A DNA stretch of 64,000 bases from Perognathus longimembris pacificus. Lineage: Eukaryota > Chordata > Mammalia > Rodentia > Heteromyidae. A model generated the notes under the pieces. It was not told the origin of the DNA. It saw only the letters and a program-made list of their open reading frames with translations, and made no database searches. The DNA lies in assembly GCF_023159225.1 (NCBI RefSeq), contig NC_063168.1, positions 54,787,398 to 54,851,397 of the forward strand. Reading direction: 5' to 3'. This document shows positions 1-12,117 of the stretch, piece after piece. Numbering within the stretch: the first letter of the stretch is position 1; each line of letters starts with the position of its first letter. Both the position numbers and the translations under genes were made by a program.

Positions 1-2940
1 CAGATGATTGAACGTTCTACTCTGAAGCAATGTAGAAAGCAAGAAAATTCTTGTGGGAAAAGTAAATTCAAAATATGGGTCTCATTAGAAGGCACGTAAG
101 CTTTTGTAATGGGTCTGTTAGCAATACTTCCTTACCTAGAGAGACTTGATTTATCAGAATTATCAAGCACTTGGATTTAGAAGCATTTAAAATACAGATT
201 ATAGTTAAAAGGAGAAAAAGCACCCCTAAGAAGCTAAGCGATGGATAAAATGAGGCTACGGATTCACTCTTGATGGATGAAAGGAATGATCAGGATTTGA
301 GAAACCATGGGTAACAATAGTCCTTTGGAAAAATACTTTAAAAATCAATAGCATCAATTTAAAAATAATATAGAATAGTATGTATTTTGAATCCAGCTTT
401 ACAAAGGTAAAAGAAAAACAAAGAAATATACCTAGAACACAACAAACATACACACATAGCATACAATATACACATACGCACAATTCTTTCTCTCACACAC
501 ATACACCCATCCACACCCACACCTACCCACACCCATACTCACAGAGTACACCTCTGCAAAACAAATCCAAAAACCATCGTAATTATCTCTGGGCTCTTAG
601 GTCTCATAAATGTATTGAAATGAAAAGTGACAGCATGACATTTTTGGCCTAGAGCTAGAACTGGTTGTAGTAGTTTGCTTTTGGTTTTGATGCCCATTAA
701 AACTAGAAATTCCTCTCAGTGAGCATGCAGTCTCTTGAATGACCTCAGTTAAGTGACTGTCATTAATTCAAATCACCCTAGGAGATACCAAAAGACCCAA
801 AGGACTAAAAAAAAGCCTCAGAAATAGTTTAACAGATAGTTATCTACCTAATGATCTTCTTTGCATATTTATTTTGCTCTTGCAATTTGGGCATAGAAAT
901 CTTAAGACTTCAATGAACAGTTATTTGACTTGTACAGTTGACTCTGTTCTTCATGCTCATAGTCAAAACTGAAAGGTAGGCCTGAAATCTATCTTATCTT
1001 CATTGTTGGGAAAAGGCAACTGATGAAGTAATTTTCACCAAGTATGTTGTCAAATTAAAGAGCAGATGATAGGTTCTGAATGAGTTTCAACAATGTCTCT
1101 ATGGGAAAAGGTATTTGTGAACTTCAAGGACCTTTAAAGACACGATTAGGTTATCACCACATGGATTCTATAAAACGTCCTTTAGCTTTGACAGTAAGGT
1201 GTCATGCAGTATCTTATGAGAGAGACACCAATGGAACACTGTAGGATGCTACAAGTGCAGACAATCCTGGGTCATTTGCATCATAAGTCATAATAATACA
1301 AGGAATGATATTACAAACTTTACATGAGTACAGAAAGGCCTGCTCAGAAGGTTGGCCAATGATTCACTGAGGGTTTAATAGGAATTATTTCTATTAGATT
1401 CATTATAGATAGTGATAGAGATACTGAATTACACTGAATTCTGTTTTCCATGAATGAGTATTAAATGAGAAGTAAAGCAGTAGCTAAGATTGGGTTTCAG
1501 TCATAAGAAACAGAAAACTTGCTAGAAGAAATGATAAAAACATCTTGACAAAAAGTATGATATGTTAATTTTAGAAATGGTTATAATCTGAAGTCACATA
1601 GAAAGAATGCTGAAACAATTTATATTTTGAAATCATAGGACAACACTAGCATACTTCTGCAAGTATTAATTTTCCTAAATCCATAGCTTACCAAGACTTG
1701 AGTACTAGATATTGTAGTACAAAATTACTTAGTTAGCTAAAAAAGCAAGTCTTTCTAGAAAATTATGCTGGAAATTTTAGGTCAAAACATGCTAATACTT
1801 TTCCCTTCTATATATTGGAACAGGGTATGAAATTAACTAATATTCACTGACCTGTGAATTGAGGGACTATATTTCTGTTATTTTATTCCCTTCATCATTG
1901 CAATTTTTCCCTGAGGGAATCACATGATATATTCCCTTCATATAGCAAACTTAAAAGCAGATGACTTGTAAGAGAGGTCTGTAGTAAAAGTTTACATCTG
2001 TCAGCATTTTTCTGGGAAGTGTTTTTCCCTTTCTTCTATATAGTAACATTTATTTGGCATATGTATAACATTTTCATACTCTGTCACCTCATTCCTAATT
2101 TGCATGGTAACAACAACGTTATTGTTTAGAAAGAGATATTAACAAAATCATAACTTGCACTGCTTATGACACCAAAATTGGGATAAGAGCCTTGTTGATG
2201 GCAAACAGCTCTATTATCTCCTCCAGGCAAGAAGACTAAATGGCTGATAAATACTGGGGCTTTGCATCCAGTGTGATCAAGAGGTCTCCTTTTATTTCTC
2301 CTCTTCTTTCTTTTCTTATGAAAGTCTCCTGTGAATAGTCACACAGTCTTCAGGATGTTGGGGAAGTATTTCAGTCTTGTAGAAGGCTGTTGAAGTTATT
2401 TTTGCTGCGGAGAATTTGTCATTATTGGTATGAGGACCTTCCTAATGTAATTCTTACATCATCACTACATACTTTCCAAATACATTCTGTGTTCATGAAT
2501 TTGCCTCTTTACACTGAGCCATGATGTTGAGTGGCTTAACATGGTCATAGTATCCTTTCCACTTGCTACAGCCAAATACGCAAGCATTATGCAACATTAC
2601 AAAATAATCTTGATATCTTTGTGCAGACAAACGAATTGGGTCTAGAAAGGTAACTTCTGTGGACAGTTTTGTTTTGAAGGCTTCTAAGTACCCTTTCTAA
2701 TAGACACTAAATCTTTTGCTTTGCAGATTTATATGTCCAGGACTAGGAATAAATTTTCTGTTGCAAAGTCTCTGGTATGAAATGCCCATTATTATTTTCA
2801 TTAGCACATAGAAATTTAAGAAGTATTTATTTGAAATGCTTCATCTTGTTTCAATTTTCAGTTGTTATTAAAATCCACTGGTTTAGTGACAGGCACCTTA
2901 GCATCCATTTGAAACAGAAAAGTAGATACATTAAAATTTT
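1..2940. other. Single-copy-like AT-rich DNA, no gene seen
   Basis: I see no SINE, L1, exon-like open frame or RNA gene here. The only short-period structure is an imperfect CA/CCA-rich patch at about 482-545, which produces spurious open frames on both strands. Confidence 0.6.
482..545. repeat. Imperfect CA/CCA-rich low-complexity tract
   Basis: Runs of CACACA, CCCACA and CCCATC without a fixed period. Open frames crossing it translate to His/Thr/Pro or Cys/Val-rich peptides and are artefacts. Confidence 0.75.
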
Positions 2941-2944
2941 TAAA

Positions 2945-3310
2945 TTCATTTTTCTATTGTTATTGCAAAGGTGATATACAGAGGGGTTACAGTTACATAA
3001 GTCAGGTAATGAGTATCATTTCTTTTTGAACAGTGTCACCTCTTGCCTAATTTTCTCCCAGTTTTTCTCTCCCAACACTTCTCACTCACAAGTTGTATAG
3101 TTTGTTTTCAAACTAGTGTCTAGTGAGTATCACTACTACATTTGTTTACCATTGTCCCAACATTTCTGTATTCTGTCTATCTCTCCCCTACATGGATAAA
3201 ATTACTTACAACACAAAATGTACAGAAATAAAAAACAGCAAGAAAGGAGAAAAAAGAAGCAAAAATAGCATAAAACTTATTGCTTCTATTACTTAAAGTT
3301 CATTTTGATA
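2945..3310 (-). mobile_element. L1 3'UTR fragment, older subfamily
   Basis: On the minus strand this ends in the L1 3'-tail pattern: read on plus, GCAAAGGTGATATACAGAGG, GTTACAG and AAGTCAGGTAATGAG follow an AT-rich tail. The same tail with the same downstream order recurs at 22139-22960, 28786-29100 and, on plus, at 36850-37055. This subfamily has TTTTTGAACAGTGTCACC after the tail, unlike the younger copies, which have CTTGTACTGTTTGTTACC. It is 5'-truncated, has no coding part, and abuts the next L1. Confidence 0.75.
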
Positions 3311-3321
3311 AATACTATTTC

Positions 3322-4232
3322 ATTTTTTTAAATTCAAATTTTTTTCTTATTTATTGTTAAAGTGATGTACAGAGAGGATACAGTTTCATATGTTAGGCCT
3401 TGGGTAAATTTCTTGTACTGTTTGTTACTATCTCCTCCCTCATTCCTCCCCCCCCTTCCCCTTTCCCTCTTCAGTTGGTTTACACCAAATGGTTTTCCAA
3501 GTATTGCTTTTGTAGTTGTTTGTCTTTTTATCCTTTGTCTCTTGATTTTGATATTCCCTTTCACTTCCCTAGTTCTAATACCAGTATATACAGTTTCCAA
3601 TGTACTCAGATAAGATACAGTGATAGTGTGGGTACAATCACAGGAAGGGGATTAAAGAGGAGCATCAACAATAGAAGCTATGGTTTCACATGGCATGTTG
3701 AAAGTAATTACAACAGTGATATAACAGTCATTTCCATAACATGGAGTTCATTTCACTTAGCATCATCTTATATATTCATAAGGGCATAGCTATTAGGCTC
3801 TTGTGATCCGCTGCTGTGACTAGCCTAAACCTGTACTAATTATTCCCTAGGCGGGAGACCATAGAGTCCATGTTTCTTTGGGTCTGGATCACTTCACTTA
3901 GTATAATTTTTTCCAAGTCCTTCCATTTCCTTACAAATGGGGCAATGCCATTCTTTCTGATAGAGGGATAAAATTCCATTGTGTATATGTACCACATTTT
4001 CCTGATCCATTCGTCTACTGAGGGGCATCTGGGTTGGTTCTATATTTTAGCAATGACAAATTGTTCTGCTATGAACATTGTTGTGCTGGTGGCTTTAGTG
4101 TGTTATTGTTTGTGGTCTTTTGGGTAGATGCCCAAAATTGGGGCTGCTGGGTCATAAAGGAGCTCTATGTTTATCCTTCTGAGTAATCTCCATACCGCTT
4201 TCCAGAGTGGCTGAACCAGTTTACATTCTAAA
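3322..4232 (-). mobile_element. 5'-truncated L1 (3'UTR plus end of ORF2)
   Basis: Antisense L1 beginning with a T-rich run (the poly(A) tail on minus). The tail ATTGTTAAAGTGATGTACAG is followed by a pyrimidine-rich stretch (G-rich on the L1 strand), the AAGTAGTTACAAC-type 3'UTR core, and then the last ~125 codons of ORF2 at about 3845-4232. That ORF2 part encodes the Trp-Asn-Gln-Pro-Arg-Cys-Pro motif and the tail Met-Trp-Tyr-Ile-Tyr-Thr-Met found in the copy at 25498. It ends inside ORF2, so it is 5'-truncated. I could not find a convincing TSD. Confidence 0.88.
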
Positions 4233-4376
4233 ACCAGTTAAATCAATGCAGTCTATCTCCCAAGGGTCTGCTGATAGTTACTAATATACTAAAATGACAA
4301 TACTTGGTGTTGAATTTATAGACACCAACAAATGAAATTGAGTGTTACAAGAGACAACTTAAAAATAAAAAAATTA

Positions 4377-4616
4377 GGGCTGGGGATATAGCCTAGTGGC
4401 AAGAGTGCCTGCCTCGGATACACGAGGCCCTAGGTTCGATTCCCCAGCACCACATATACAGAAAACGGCCAGAAGCGGCGCTGTGGCTCAAGTGGCAGAG
4501 CGCTAGCCTTGAGCGGGAAGAAGCCAGGGACAGTGCTCAGGCCCTGAGTCCAAGGCCCAGTACTGGCCAAAAAAAAAAAATAAATAAAAAAAATAAAAAA
4601 AAATAAAAAAATAAAA
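4377..4616 (+). mobile_element. IDL-Geo SINE, full length
   Basis: A Pol III-type SINE from two halves. The left half starts GGGCTGGGGATATAGCC and has an A box (TAGTGGCAAGAG) and a B box (GGTTCGATTCC), as in the tRNA-Ala-derived ID family. The right (Geo) half starts GGCCAGAAGCGGCGCTGTGG and ends ACTGGCC before a tail of A-runs broken by T (AAATAAA units). AGAGACAACTTA occurs on both sides (4350-4361 and 4617-4628) as a TSD, but 15 bp of A-rich sequence lie between the left copy and the SINE start. Confidence 0.95.
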
Positions 4617-4994
4617 AGAGACAACTTATGCATAAATGCTATTGTTCTGTTTTATATTTATCATTACTATTGATGCTTGAGGATGATACTAAATAGAAGG
4701 CATCCATGAGTGCAAGCCTTTAAAATCCAGGGAATTTTAAATTTTGAAGAACTGATTGCTTAGTCTCTAGGATATTACTTGAAATAAATTTCCTTTTCTT
4801 AGATGTAGTGAACCAAACAGCAACCTTGGATCTGGTGAGAGGAGAGGATGAGAGCTAGAAGGTGGTAAGAAAGGAAAAAACAATAAAGGATAAAGTGTTG
4901 CCAAGAGAGAATGAGGTAAGGATGACAAAAACATAGCTGAAAAGTAAGAATATTTTCAAATAAATTTGCATTCAAGTTTGTGAACCAGTAATAC

Positions 4995-5046
4995 TATGTA
5001 TGTAGTAATGTGTATGTATGATTGTTATGTATGTATGTATGTTATG
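4995..5046. repeat. Imperfect (TATG)n microsatellite
   Basis: Interrupted TATG/TGTA units. Confidence 0.85.
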
Positions 5047-5129
5047 ACAATACAATTTATTCTCAATTTTATTAGATAATTTCTCTTCACTGTTCATTCT
5101 GACTTTCTTTGAGCTATAGTGTTTGCATT

Positions 5130-6312
5130 TTCCAAATAATTGTATTACACATGTTTAGGAATATTGTGAGTTTGCTTGTTGCATTGCTTCTCCTTTTTTC
5201 CTTTGTCTCACCATTTTGATGTTCCTCTTCACTTTCCTAATTCAGATAAATGTATATACAATACCTAGGTTGCCATAATCAAATTCAGTGACAACTGGGG
5301 ATAAACCATATGAAAGAAAAACAAAAGAAGAATTAATTTCATGTAGTACATTAAAAATGACAACAACAATGAAAAGTCTCCTGTTTCCATAACTTGGATT
5401 TCATTTCACTTAGCATCAACTTATATGATCATATGTACATAGCTATTGAGCTATTGCTATCATCATCTAGGACTATCCTTAGACATATATAATTATTACC
5501 AATGAGGAGAACCATGGAATCCATGTTTCTTTGGGTTTGGCTCACTTCACTTAATATGATTTTTTTTCCAAGTCTCTCTATTTTCTTACAAATGGGGTGA
5601 TGTCATTCTTTCCAATGGATGAGTAAAATTCCATTGTGTATATGTACCACAGTTTTTGATATGTTCATGTATTAAGGGGCATCTGGATTGGTTCCATATT
5701 TTAGCTGTGGTAAATAACATTGCAACAAATGTGGTTGTGCTGGTGGCTTTACTTGTATCCTGTTTTGTAATCTTTTGGGTAATGCCCAGAAGTGAAATTG
5801 CTTGATCATGGGGTAGTTCTATGTTTAATTTTTATTGAGGAAACTCTATACTGCTTGCCAGGGTGATTAAACAAGTTTGCATTTCCACGACAGTGTATTA
5901 GGATTTCTTTTTGTCTGTACCCTTAGCAGCATTGGTTATTGTTTGTTTTCTTGATAATGACCATTCTAGCTAGGGTGAGGTGGCATCTCAGTGTTGTTTT
6001 GATTTACATTTCTTTTATGGTCAGAGATGCCAAACACTTCTTCATGTGTCTATTGGGCATTTCTACTTCTTCAGACAAGATTGCTTTTAGCTTATTAGAC
6101 CATTTATTAAACAGGTTGTTGGTGTTTTGAGATTTGAATTTTTTTTTTTAGGTTACTCTGGATATTGAGGTTATTAAGCCATTTTCTGATGTGTAGCTGG
6201 CAAAAATCTTCCATTCTGCAGGCTATCTTTACCTTATTGGTTATATCCTTTTCCATGCAAAAACCTTTCAGTTGGATTAAGTCCCATTTATCAGGTCTTC
6301 TTATGCTTCTAG
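5130..6312 (-). mobile_element. Degraded 5'-truncated L1 (3'UTR part and ORF2)
   Basis: The antisense 3'UTR core (CCATTTTGATGTTCC, then an ATAACTTGGA region) is followed by about 800 bp of ORF2 3' sequence. Recognisable blocks are the CCATTGTGTATATGTACCAC block, the GGGGCATCTGGATTGG block, the CCHC-knuckle region near 5880-5950, and the IFTGHT-type region near 6200. Many stops and indels break the frame, so it is older than the copies at 14.3 and 25.5 kb. The 3' tail itself is not recognisable. A (GT)n repeat lies just beyond the 5' break. Confidence 0.82.
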
Positions 6313-6344
6313 TTGTACTTCTAACTTAACTCAATAGTAAACGG

Positions 6345-6346
<2 letters not shown>

Positions 6347-6394
<48 letters not shown>
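6347..6394. repeat. (GT)24 microsatellite
   Basis: A pure dinucleotide run of 48 bp beside the 5' break of the preceding L1. Confidence 0.97.
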
Positions 6395-6398
<4 letters not shown>

Positions 6399-7080
6399 TC
6401 TTCTTACTGGCCCAAATGGTTAAATCATTGAGGGAATTAACTGTAACTTTCTTCAGAATCTGGATCATTTCTTTTGGTGTTTTATTGTACAGTTATGTGT
6501 GGGATTAGCATTAAGCTGGTCTGTGATGGGAATTGTTCTAACATTTTATTCTGTGGCAAAATTTGCACATTTGGCTCTGTAAGTACATCTACACTAAGTA
6601 ATCTTGCTTTTAATTGCAGCCCTTTACACCTCCTTTGGTTGCCATTGGGAAAAAATAGTTGTTGGCAGTGTTTAAATGTCCATTCTCAGTAAGAAAAAAA
6701 TAAGTGCCTTATTTCAAGCAATCGCCAAGGATATATTTATAGTCTATAAAAGACAGTATAAGCACACAAACAATACTATTCAATTTAAAACTAGCACTTG
6801 ATGATATTTCCATATGTGCCACCTCCAGCTGTCTCTTCCATGGATTAATGCAATCTATTGTTCATGTTTATCACTTGTGGGCATGTTTTGGCATGGGCTC
6901 TGATGGCTCACATGCCTGTCCTGAATGCATTCCAGGTTTCCTTGTACTTCTTTTCTTATTCAAGTCATTTGCTCAATGAAGGATCTGTTCTCAGTAGCCA
7001 GACTAAAAGATGTACTTTTTAAGGTGTTACTACAATGGTAAAGGAACAAGGTAACTAGAGAACAAGGTTCCATACATCAG
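6395..7080. other. Single-copy-like DNA
   Basis: No recognised repeat or gene. The open frame at 6474-6692 is short and has no family features. Confidence 0.5.
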
Positions 7081-7082
7081 TT

Positions 7083-7109
7083 GCTCTCTCGCTCTCTCTC
7101 TCTTGTGTG

Positions 7110-7141
<32 letters not shown>
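7083..7141. repeat. Compound (CT)n/(CA)n microsatellite
   Basis: A CT-rich run, then GTGTGCACG, then about 14 CA units. Confidence 0.93.
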
Positions 7142-7142
<1 letters not shown>

Positions 7143-7339
7143 TTTCTTTCCTATATATAACGGTTTCAAGAGCTGTGGAATTTTGTATATAAATTTGAAT
7201 CTTAACATTCCTGTTGAATCATGTGATCATATAATCCTTTATATGGTCTCTAAATACATAAAGGAATTCTTTTTGAGAGTTGTGCTAGTATCTTGCATAT
7301 TTCACAGATTTCCAGAGTTATTGTTTATGATAGTGATAC

Positions 7340-7545
7340 TGTAGTTAGAACTAGGGGCAAGGTGCTTACAGGCAAGTCCTCTACCACTTCTGCCATGCCA
7401 TTAGGCCTTGGTTGCTTTTGTTTTTCAGATAGGGTCTCCTGAGTTTGCTTGGGATTGGCATTGAACTATGATCCTGCTGCTTCTAATACCAAAGAAGCTG
7501 AGATTCTGGGTCTGCACCCAGACATGAAGCTCTTTTTTGGTTCTC
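7340..7545 (-). mobile_element. Old dimeric SINE (tRNA-like plus B1-like), degraded
   Basis: Read on plus: GGCAAGTCCTCTACCACTT is the reverse of a tRNA-type A-box region. After it come AGATAGGGTCTCCTGAG, then TGGCATTGAACTATGATCCT, then AGAAGCTGAGATTCTGGG, which is the reverse of the B1/Alu-like (7SL-derived) half. The order matches the older copies at 41985 and 62365. Divergence is high and there is no clear TSD. Confidence 0.6.
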
Positions 7546-7870
7546 ATTAGATGAATTTTCAAGGAGAGTACCTGATTGAATCGAGTGTGAATGAGATGTA
7601 CTTTAAACTGAATAGTGTCTTCCAGATGACGTAAGATGTATTAATTTTGATAAGAATTTAAGGAAAAGGTGTGGAACTCTCAGTTAGCACTGGGGTCCTA
7701 CCTCCTGACAAATGGTCCTGAAATTTTCTTTCTGTTTCTCCTCTCCTCAATAGTATGTAACTTATAACAGAGTATTTATTTTTAAGCTGCTATAGCAAAC
7801 ACATACTTCTAATCTAAAAGGAAAATAACAGATAACAGTAGATATTAATGGCTGCCTAGATAAAATATGA

Positions 7871-7972
7871 GTTATTCTTTTTTTTCTTATTTATTGTCAA
7901 AGTGATGTGCAGAGAGGTTACAGTTTCATATGTTAGGCCTTGGGTACATTTCTTGTACTGTTTGTTATTCTT
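7871..7972 (-). mobile_element. Very short L1 3' tail insertion
   Basis: About 85 bp of the young L1 3' end (ATTGTCAAAGTGATGTGCAG, then GGTTACAGTTTCATATGTTA) with a T-run on its left. GTTATTCTT flanks it at 7871-7879 and 7964-7972, a 9-bp TSD that overlaps the L1 TTTGTTA end. An extreme 5' truncation. Confidence 0.8.
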
Positions 7973-7979
7973 AAATAGT

Positions 7980-8680
7980 AAAATTGCAACCACAAGATCC
8001 CCTTTGAATTTTCGAAGGATTTGGTAAATATTGCCAGCCTCTTTATCATGAAATAATGATGATAACAAAAGAATGAAAAATCTAACTTGCAGGTAGTATT
8101 TTTCCCTTTCACTCCTTTCTTACATTTTTAATGAAGATGATAGGTTTTCTGGGACTTGGAGCTATATCTGACAGCCTTTTCGTGTTTATTGGGTCTCTGA
8201 GTTGTGGTACAATTTGAATTTGAGATACTTTTGCAAGATTAAGTCATTTGTAATGCATGCACTTTTTAGTGTCTAAGATATGAATAAGCAACTTTTCTTA
8301 TTACTTATGATTTATATTTTTCTATGTATATATTTTCTTTTTAACTGAAGAATCAGCTTTATTATGATTTCAGTCAAAGAAATCCATGTTCCTTTTAGGT
8401 TATATTTCTGTCTTTTTAGTACAGCATTGCTGAAGAGTCTGGAAGCAAACAAGGACCCTATCAAAGTGAAACCTCATTGTTTATTGTAAAAAATAAAAGA
8501 ATTCTCCTATACATAAATAGCTGTGTATTTATAATGCAAGCTTCTTCAACATTTGTGTCAAAACTAGTCTCTAACACTCTTTCCAGTTCTGATGTATAAT
8601 AAATACTGAATTCTTACTCAAGAAAGCAAGCACTATCATGAGCTCTTCTGAAGACTGAAACAGTTTGTCTATCCATTAAG
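7980..8680. other. Single-copy-like DNA
   Basis: AT-rich. I see nothing that I can assign. Confidence 0.5.
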
Positions 8681-8689
8681 GGGGAAAAC

Positions 8690-9030
8690 CTGTTGTAGCT
8701 GGGTGCTGGTGACTCACATTTATAATCTTACTCAGGAGGCTGAGATCTGAGGAGTATAGTTCAAAGCCAGACTGGAGAGGAAAGTCTGTGAGACTCTCAT
8801 CTCCAATTAATAAGAAAACCAGAAATAGGGCTATGGGGGTAACAAGCTTGACAAGAAATGTACTCACTACCTTACACATGTAACTGTTACCCCTCTGTAC
8901 ATCACCTTGACAATTAAATTAAATTTTAAAAAGTTGTAGAGGACTATCCCTGAGCAAACACGCCCAGGGAGAGTGCCTAGGTCCTCAGTTCAAACACCAT
9001 GATGGACAGAACAAAAAAGGACAAAAAGAA
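8690..9030 (+). mobile_element. B1-like/Geo dimeric SINE split by an L1 tail
   Basis: The left part (8695-8815) is B1/Alu-like: GCTGGGTGCTGGTGACTCAC, then ACTCAGGAGGCTGAGATCTG, then GGTTCAAAGCCAG-like sequence, then GAGACTCTCATCTCCAATTA. The Geo half starts at ACCAGAAATAGGGCTATGG and is broken there. It resumes at about 8936 with TAGAGGACTATCCCTGAGCA and runs to CAGTTCAAACACCATGATGG. Between the two lies a ~100-bp plus-strand L1 tail (8834-8935). So the SINE came first and the L1 landed inside it. Confidence 0.75.
8834..8935 (+). mobile_element. Short L1 3' tail nested in a SINE
   Basis: AACAAGCTTGACAAGAAATG, ACTCACTACCTTACACATG, CCCCTCTGTACATCACCTTG and a short A-rich tail match the last ~85 bp of the L1 3'UTR seen at 9104-9195 and 12540-12615. 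Confidence 0.8.
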
Positions 9031-9093
9031 AAGAAAACTATTGTGGATGGTATAGACATCTATACTATGCATTCTTCTGCAAAATAGTTTTTG

Positions 9094-9196
9094 TTATAGG
9101 TACTTTGTAACAAGTTGGATGAGAAATGTACTCACTGCCTTATGTATGAAACTGTAACCCCTGTGTACATCACTTTGAAAATAAATAAAATAAGTC
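9094..9196 (+). mobile_element. Short L1 3' tail insertion
   Basis: The same terminal L1 block as at 8834 (TGAGAAATGTACTCACTGCC, then ACCCCTGTGTACATCACTTTG) with an AAATAAATAAAAT tail. No upstream L1 sequence is present. Confidence 0.8.
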
Positions 9197-9199
9197 AAT

Positions 9200-11430
9200 T
9201 AGAAGACATGCAACCTGTTTGAGTCTTAACATTATTTTATTCCCTCAATCCTACATCCATATTATATCCCTTTGTCGTTCATCATTTTCCTGGGTAGTGA
9301 GATTTTTGTGGTGGGATTAGGCAGGGAGAAATCAAAACATGGTTACAATTCCTTTTCTTTTATTCATGGCCCAGAAGTAGAAGCTATCTTTAAAGTTTAT
9401 GTAAAATCATAATAAAATATTTTCCATGTATAGAGAACTTAGGGAATATTTTGTTTCCTCATATTTTCTGTGATTTTTTTCTATACCATTGGTACTGAAT
9501 GTTGGTAACATTGTTAGGATATGTTGCTGATGTTTGTCATTTTGTGTCCTTAAATGTTCAATCTGTAGATGTTAAAATCTGTAGATTTTAAAATCTTACT
9601 GTACTCACAAATCTATCCAAATTGATCTTTTTTCCTCTGAATGCCAATAGTCTGATATATATTCAGCTAATAAGTAACTTGAGACCTTTGAGAGGGAAAG
9701 ATTACTCTGTTAACACAGATCTGGTATTTGTTATATACTCAAAAATACATAAATGTTTGGAGTCTTAGATCTACTAACAATGTAGTATGTGACTTAAAGC
9801 TGACTCTGATATTATTTTACTCATAAATAAATAAGTAGATCGGTAACCCAGTACAGATTTGTATCTGAGACAGAACAAAGAGTTCGTGGATTATTTCTAC
9901 TCTGTGCTACAAGAACTACTCAGTTATTATCCATTAATATTACCAAAGGATAACTCAACTTCCGCAGAAAGAATAAACCAGGAATTTTCCCAATTGGGAG
10001 TTTTGTTCTTTGAATTTGAATTTTATATTGCAAGCATCTGTAATTCTTTAGTCTCTATGAGTGCAGGTAGATTACTCTGTGAATGAAGAATTGCACAATT
10101 AATAGTAATTAACAAAGTTAGAAATAGCAATCATAAGATGTCAACTGTGTGAATATTGTGGAATCATGAGGGTTTGTGAGTTTACTTTGTTAAGACTTGG
10201 ATCATATAGAAACTTCACTTTCTTTCATCTTTATTTTTACTATGTAAGGATGGCCACCTGTCTAAACTTCTGATGAATGAAGGAATGTTATTACCAGCTC
10301 GGTTTTGTACTAAAATTGGCACATATTCATTTGTGAATGCAAAGAAAATGCATTAGAATAAATAAAATAAAATAGATCATTTAAATCAATTCACTGGGCA
10401 AATACAATTTAAAAGGCTAAAAGAATATACTCCTCCATTTTCTTAAAATATGAAAAGTGAGACTGAATAGACTATAAATGGGCCAAACTTGCCACTGAAA
10501 GCAATGCAAAAGCTATGTAAAATACATTGTTAGGATATAATTGAAGTTATCCGGTGCTATTGAGTTAAGGACTCTCAGGAAACCACGACTCTTGAAAAAA
10601 GGAAGCCTTCGAGAAGATTCCAAATTTTGGTCATGGTTTACTGTGTAATAAAATTTGCCAAATCTTAGTGCTGGGTAAGAGGCTGTAAAACCAGGCAGAG
10701 CATAGCTGCTAAAAGAGGCAAAGAAATATGCAAAATGTTGGCAACTTGATAGTGTTGGAACTTGAACATCCTAAAGGCAGTTAGTGCCTGGAAAGCCAAC
10801 ATCCAAAAGAGGAAGGTATTAAGAAATAAGCCAATTTCTCTCTTTTTTTTTTCTTTATTCCTCCTTTTGGCATTTGTTGCTTCCCTCAAGTGCTTAGCAA
10901 ATGAGATTGAGAAACTAAATGAATACCTGAAAAATCAGAACAGTTATACAAGTATCATAATGAAGAAGAGATTAAAAAAAAAAAAAGAAATTGGGGGCCA
11001 GCAGTAAAGGAGAGCCTTCAGCCAGCACCAACTGGCTATCAGTCATGCTGTCAGAGAGCTAACCCAAAGAGCTGGGACCAGAAAGGTACACAGAGCTTTC
11101 CTACAGTCGCACCACTTTCTGTCAACTCAGATTGAGTAAAGTGATCTGTTTCCTCTTTTATTGTGTAAGAAAACATGGTGTCAATTCTATTTGAAAGAAG
11201 AGAATAGCATTTGATAGTTCTAAATGGTGCATGCATAATACCCAGAACTCAATTGATAGTAAAGTAAAATAAAATAATAAAAAAAAAATTTAGGAGCAGA
11301 AAATTCAAGATAGGAAAAAATTGAATCCCCAACAAGAACAAAGCACAGATGATCCAGATGTGCTTATGAGAACATACTGACATTTGTGATTAGTAGGTTC
11401 CCAGGAAAGTAGATAATAACATAAAAATTT
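9200..11430. other. Single-copy-like AT-rich DNA
   Basis: No repeat family or exon structure recognised. Open frames at 9859-10086, 10762-11007 and 11051-11236 lack a family signature. Confidence 0.5.
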
Positions 11431-11434
11431 TATC

Positions 11435-11525
11435 AGAGCTCTGTATGTTACTGGTTAACACTGGTTAATGATGATATTGATCAAGATGCATTGTATGCAA
11501 ACATTAATGGGTTGAATTGAAAGCA
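11435..11525 (+). mobile_element. Probable old L1 3'UTR end fragment
   Basis: TGATATTGATCAAGATGCAT, then TGTATGCAAACATTAATG, resembles the 3' end of the copy at 57129-57750 (GTGATCAAGATATATTGTAT) and the antisense tails at 34465 and 61199. Short and diverged. Confidence 0.4.
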
Positions 11526-11844
11526 TTTTGTATGTCTACTTAAAGATAACAAAAAGCTAAAAAATGCTCACAAAGTATCAAAACCTATACAGATAAAGAT
11601 ATATTGTGAATCTCAAGCACATTAAACACAAATCTGAACACATTCTCATGAAAGTTGAGGTGGGAAGAGTAGTCCTGGAAATCATCTTGGAAACCCAGAT
11701 AAAAGGACAATGAGCATGAATACTGGAGTTTCATAGAAAAAAATGAAGGGGTAATGCGATGGAATGATATAATCAAAAACACAAAGAAAATAACTTCTCA
11801 AATAACTATTCTCATGCAAATGAAAAATAACTCTCTTTTTCTTC

Positions 11845-12085
11845 TTTTTTTTTGCTGGTCCTAAGGCTTGACCTCTGAGGCAGGCATTGTCCCTGAGTTT
11901 CTTTTTTGCTCAAGGCTAGCATTCTACTTCTTGAGCCACAATGTCACTTCTTGGTTCTTCTGAGTAGTTTATTGAAGATAAGAGTCTCACAGTCCTTCCT
12001 ACCTTGGCTGGCTTTGAATCACAGTCCTGATATCTCAGCCTCCTGAATAGCTAGAATTGCAGATCATAACCATCAGAATCTGCCA
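11845..12085 (-). mobile_element. B1-like/Geo dimeric SINE, full length
   Basis: Antisense. A T-run is followed by the reversed Geo half (GCTGGTCCTAAGGCTTGA, then TTTGCTCAAGGCTAGCATTC, then TTGAGCCACAATGTCACTTC) and the reversed B1-like half (GATAAGAGTCTCACAGTCCT, TGGCTTTGAATCACAG, ATCTCAGCCTCCTGAATAGC). It shows that the Geo half is shared by two SINE families with different left partners. Moderately diverged. Confidence 0.75.
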
Positions 12086-12117
12086 AATAACCTTTAAAAA
12101 TAAATAAAAATGAAATT

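Noticed and set aside
380..652. Open frames on both strands over the CA-rich patch
   Set aside because: Low-complexity repeat translation.
3400..3789. 129-codon plus-strand open frame
   Set aside because: Antisense to an L1 3'UTR; the same peptide pattern recurs at 33698 and 42947 for the same reason.
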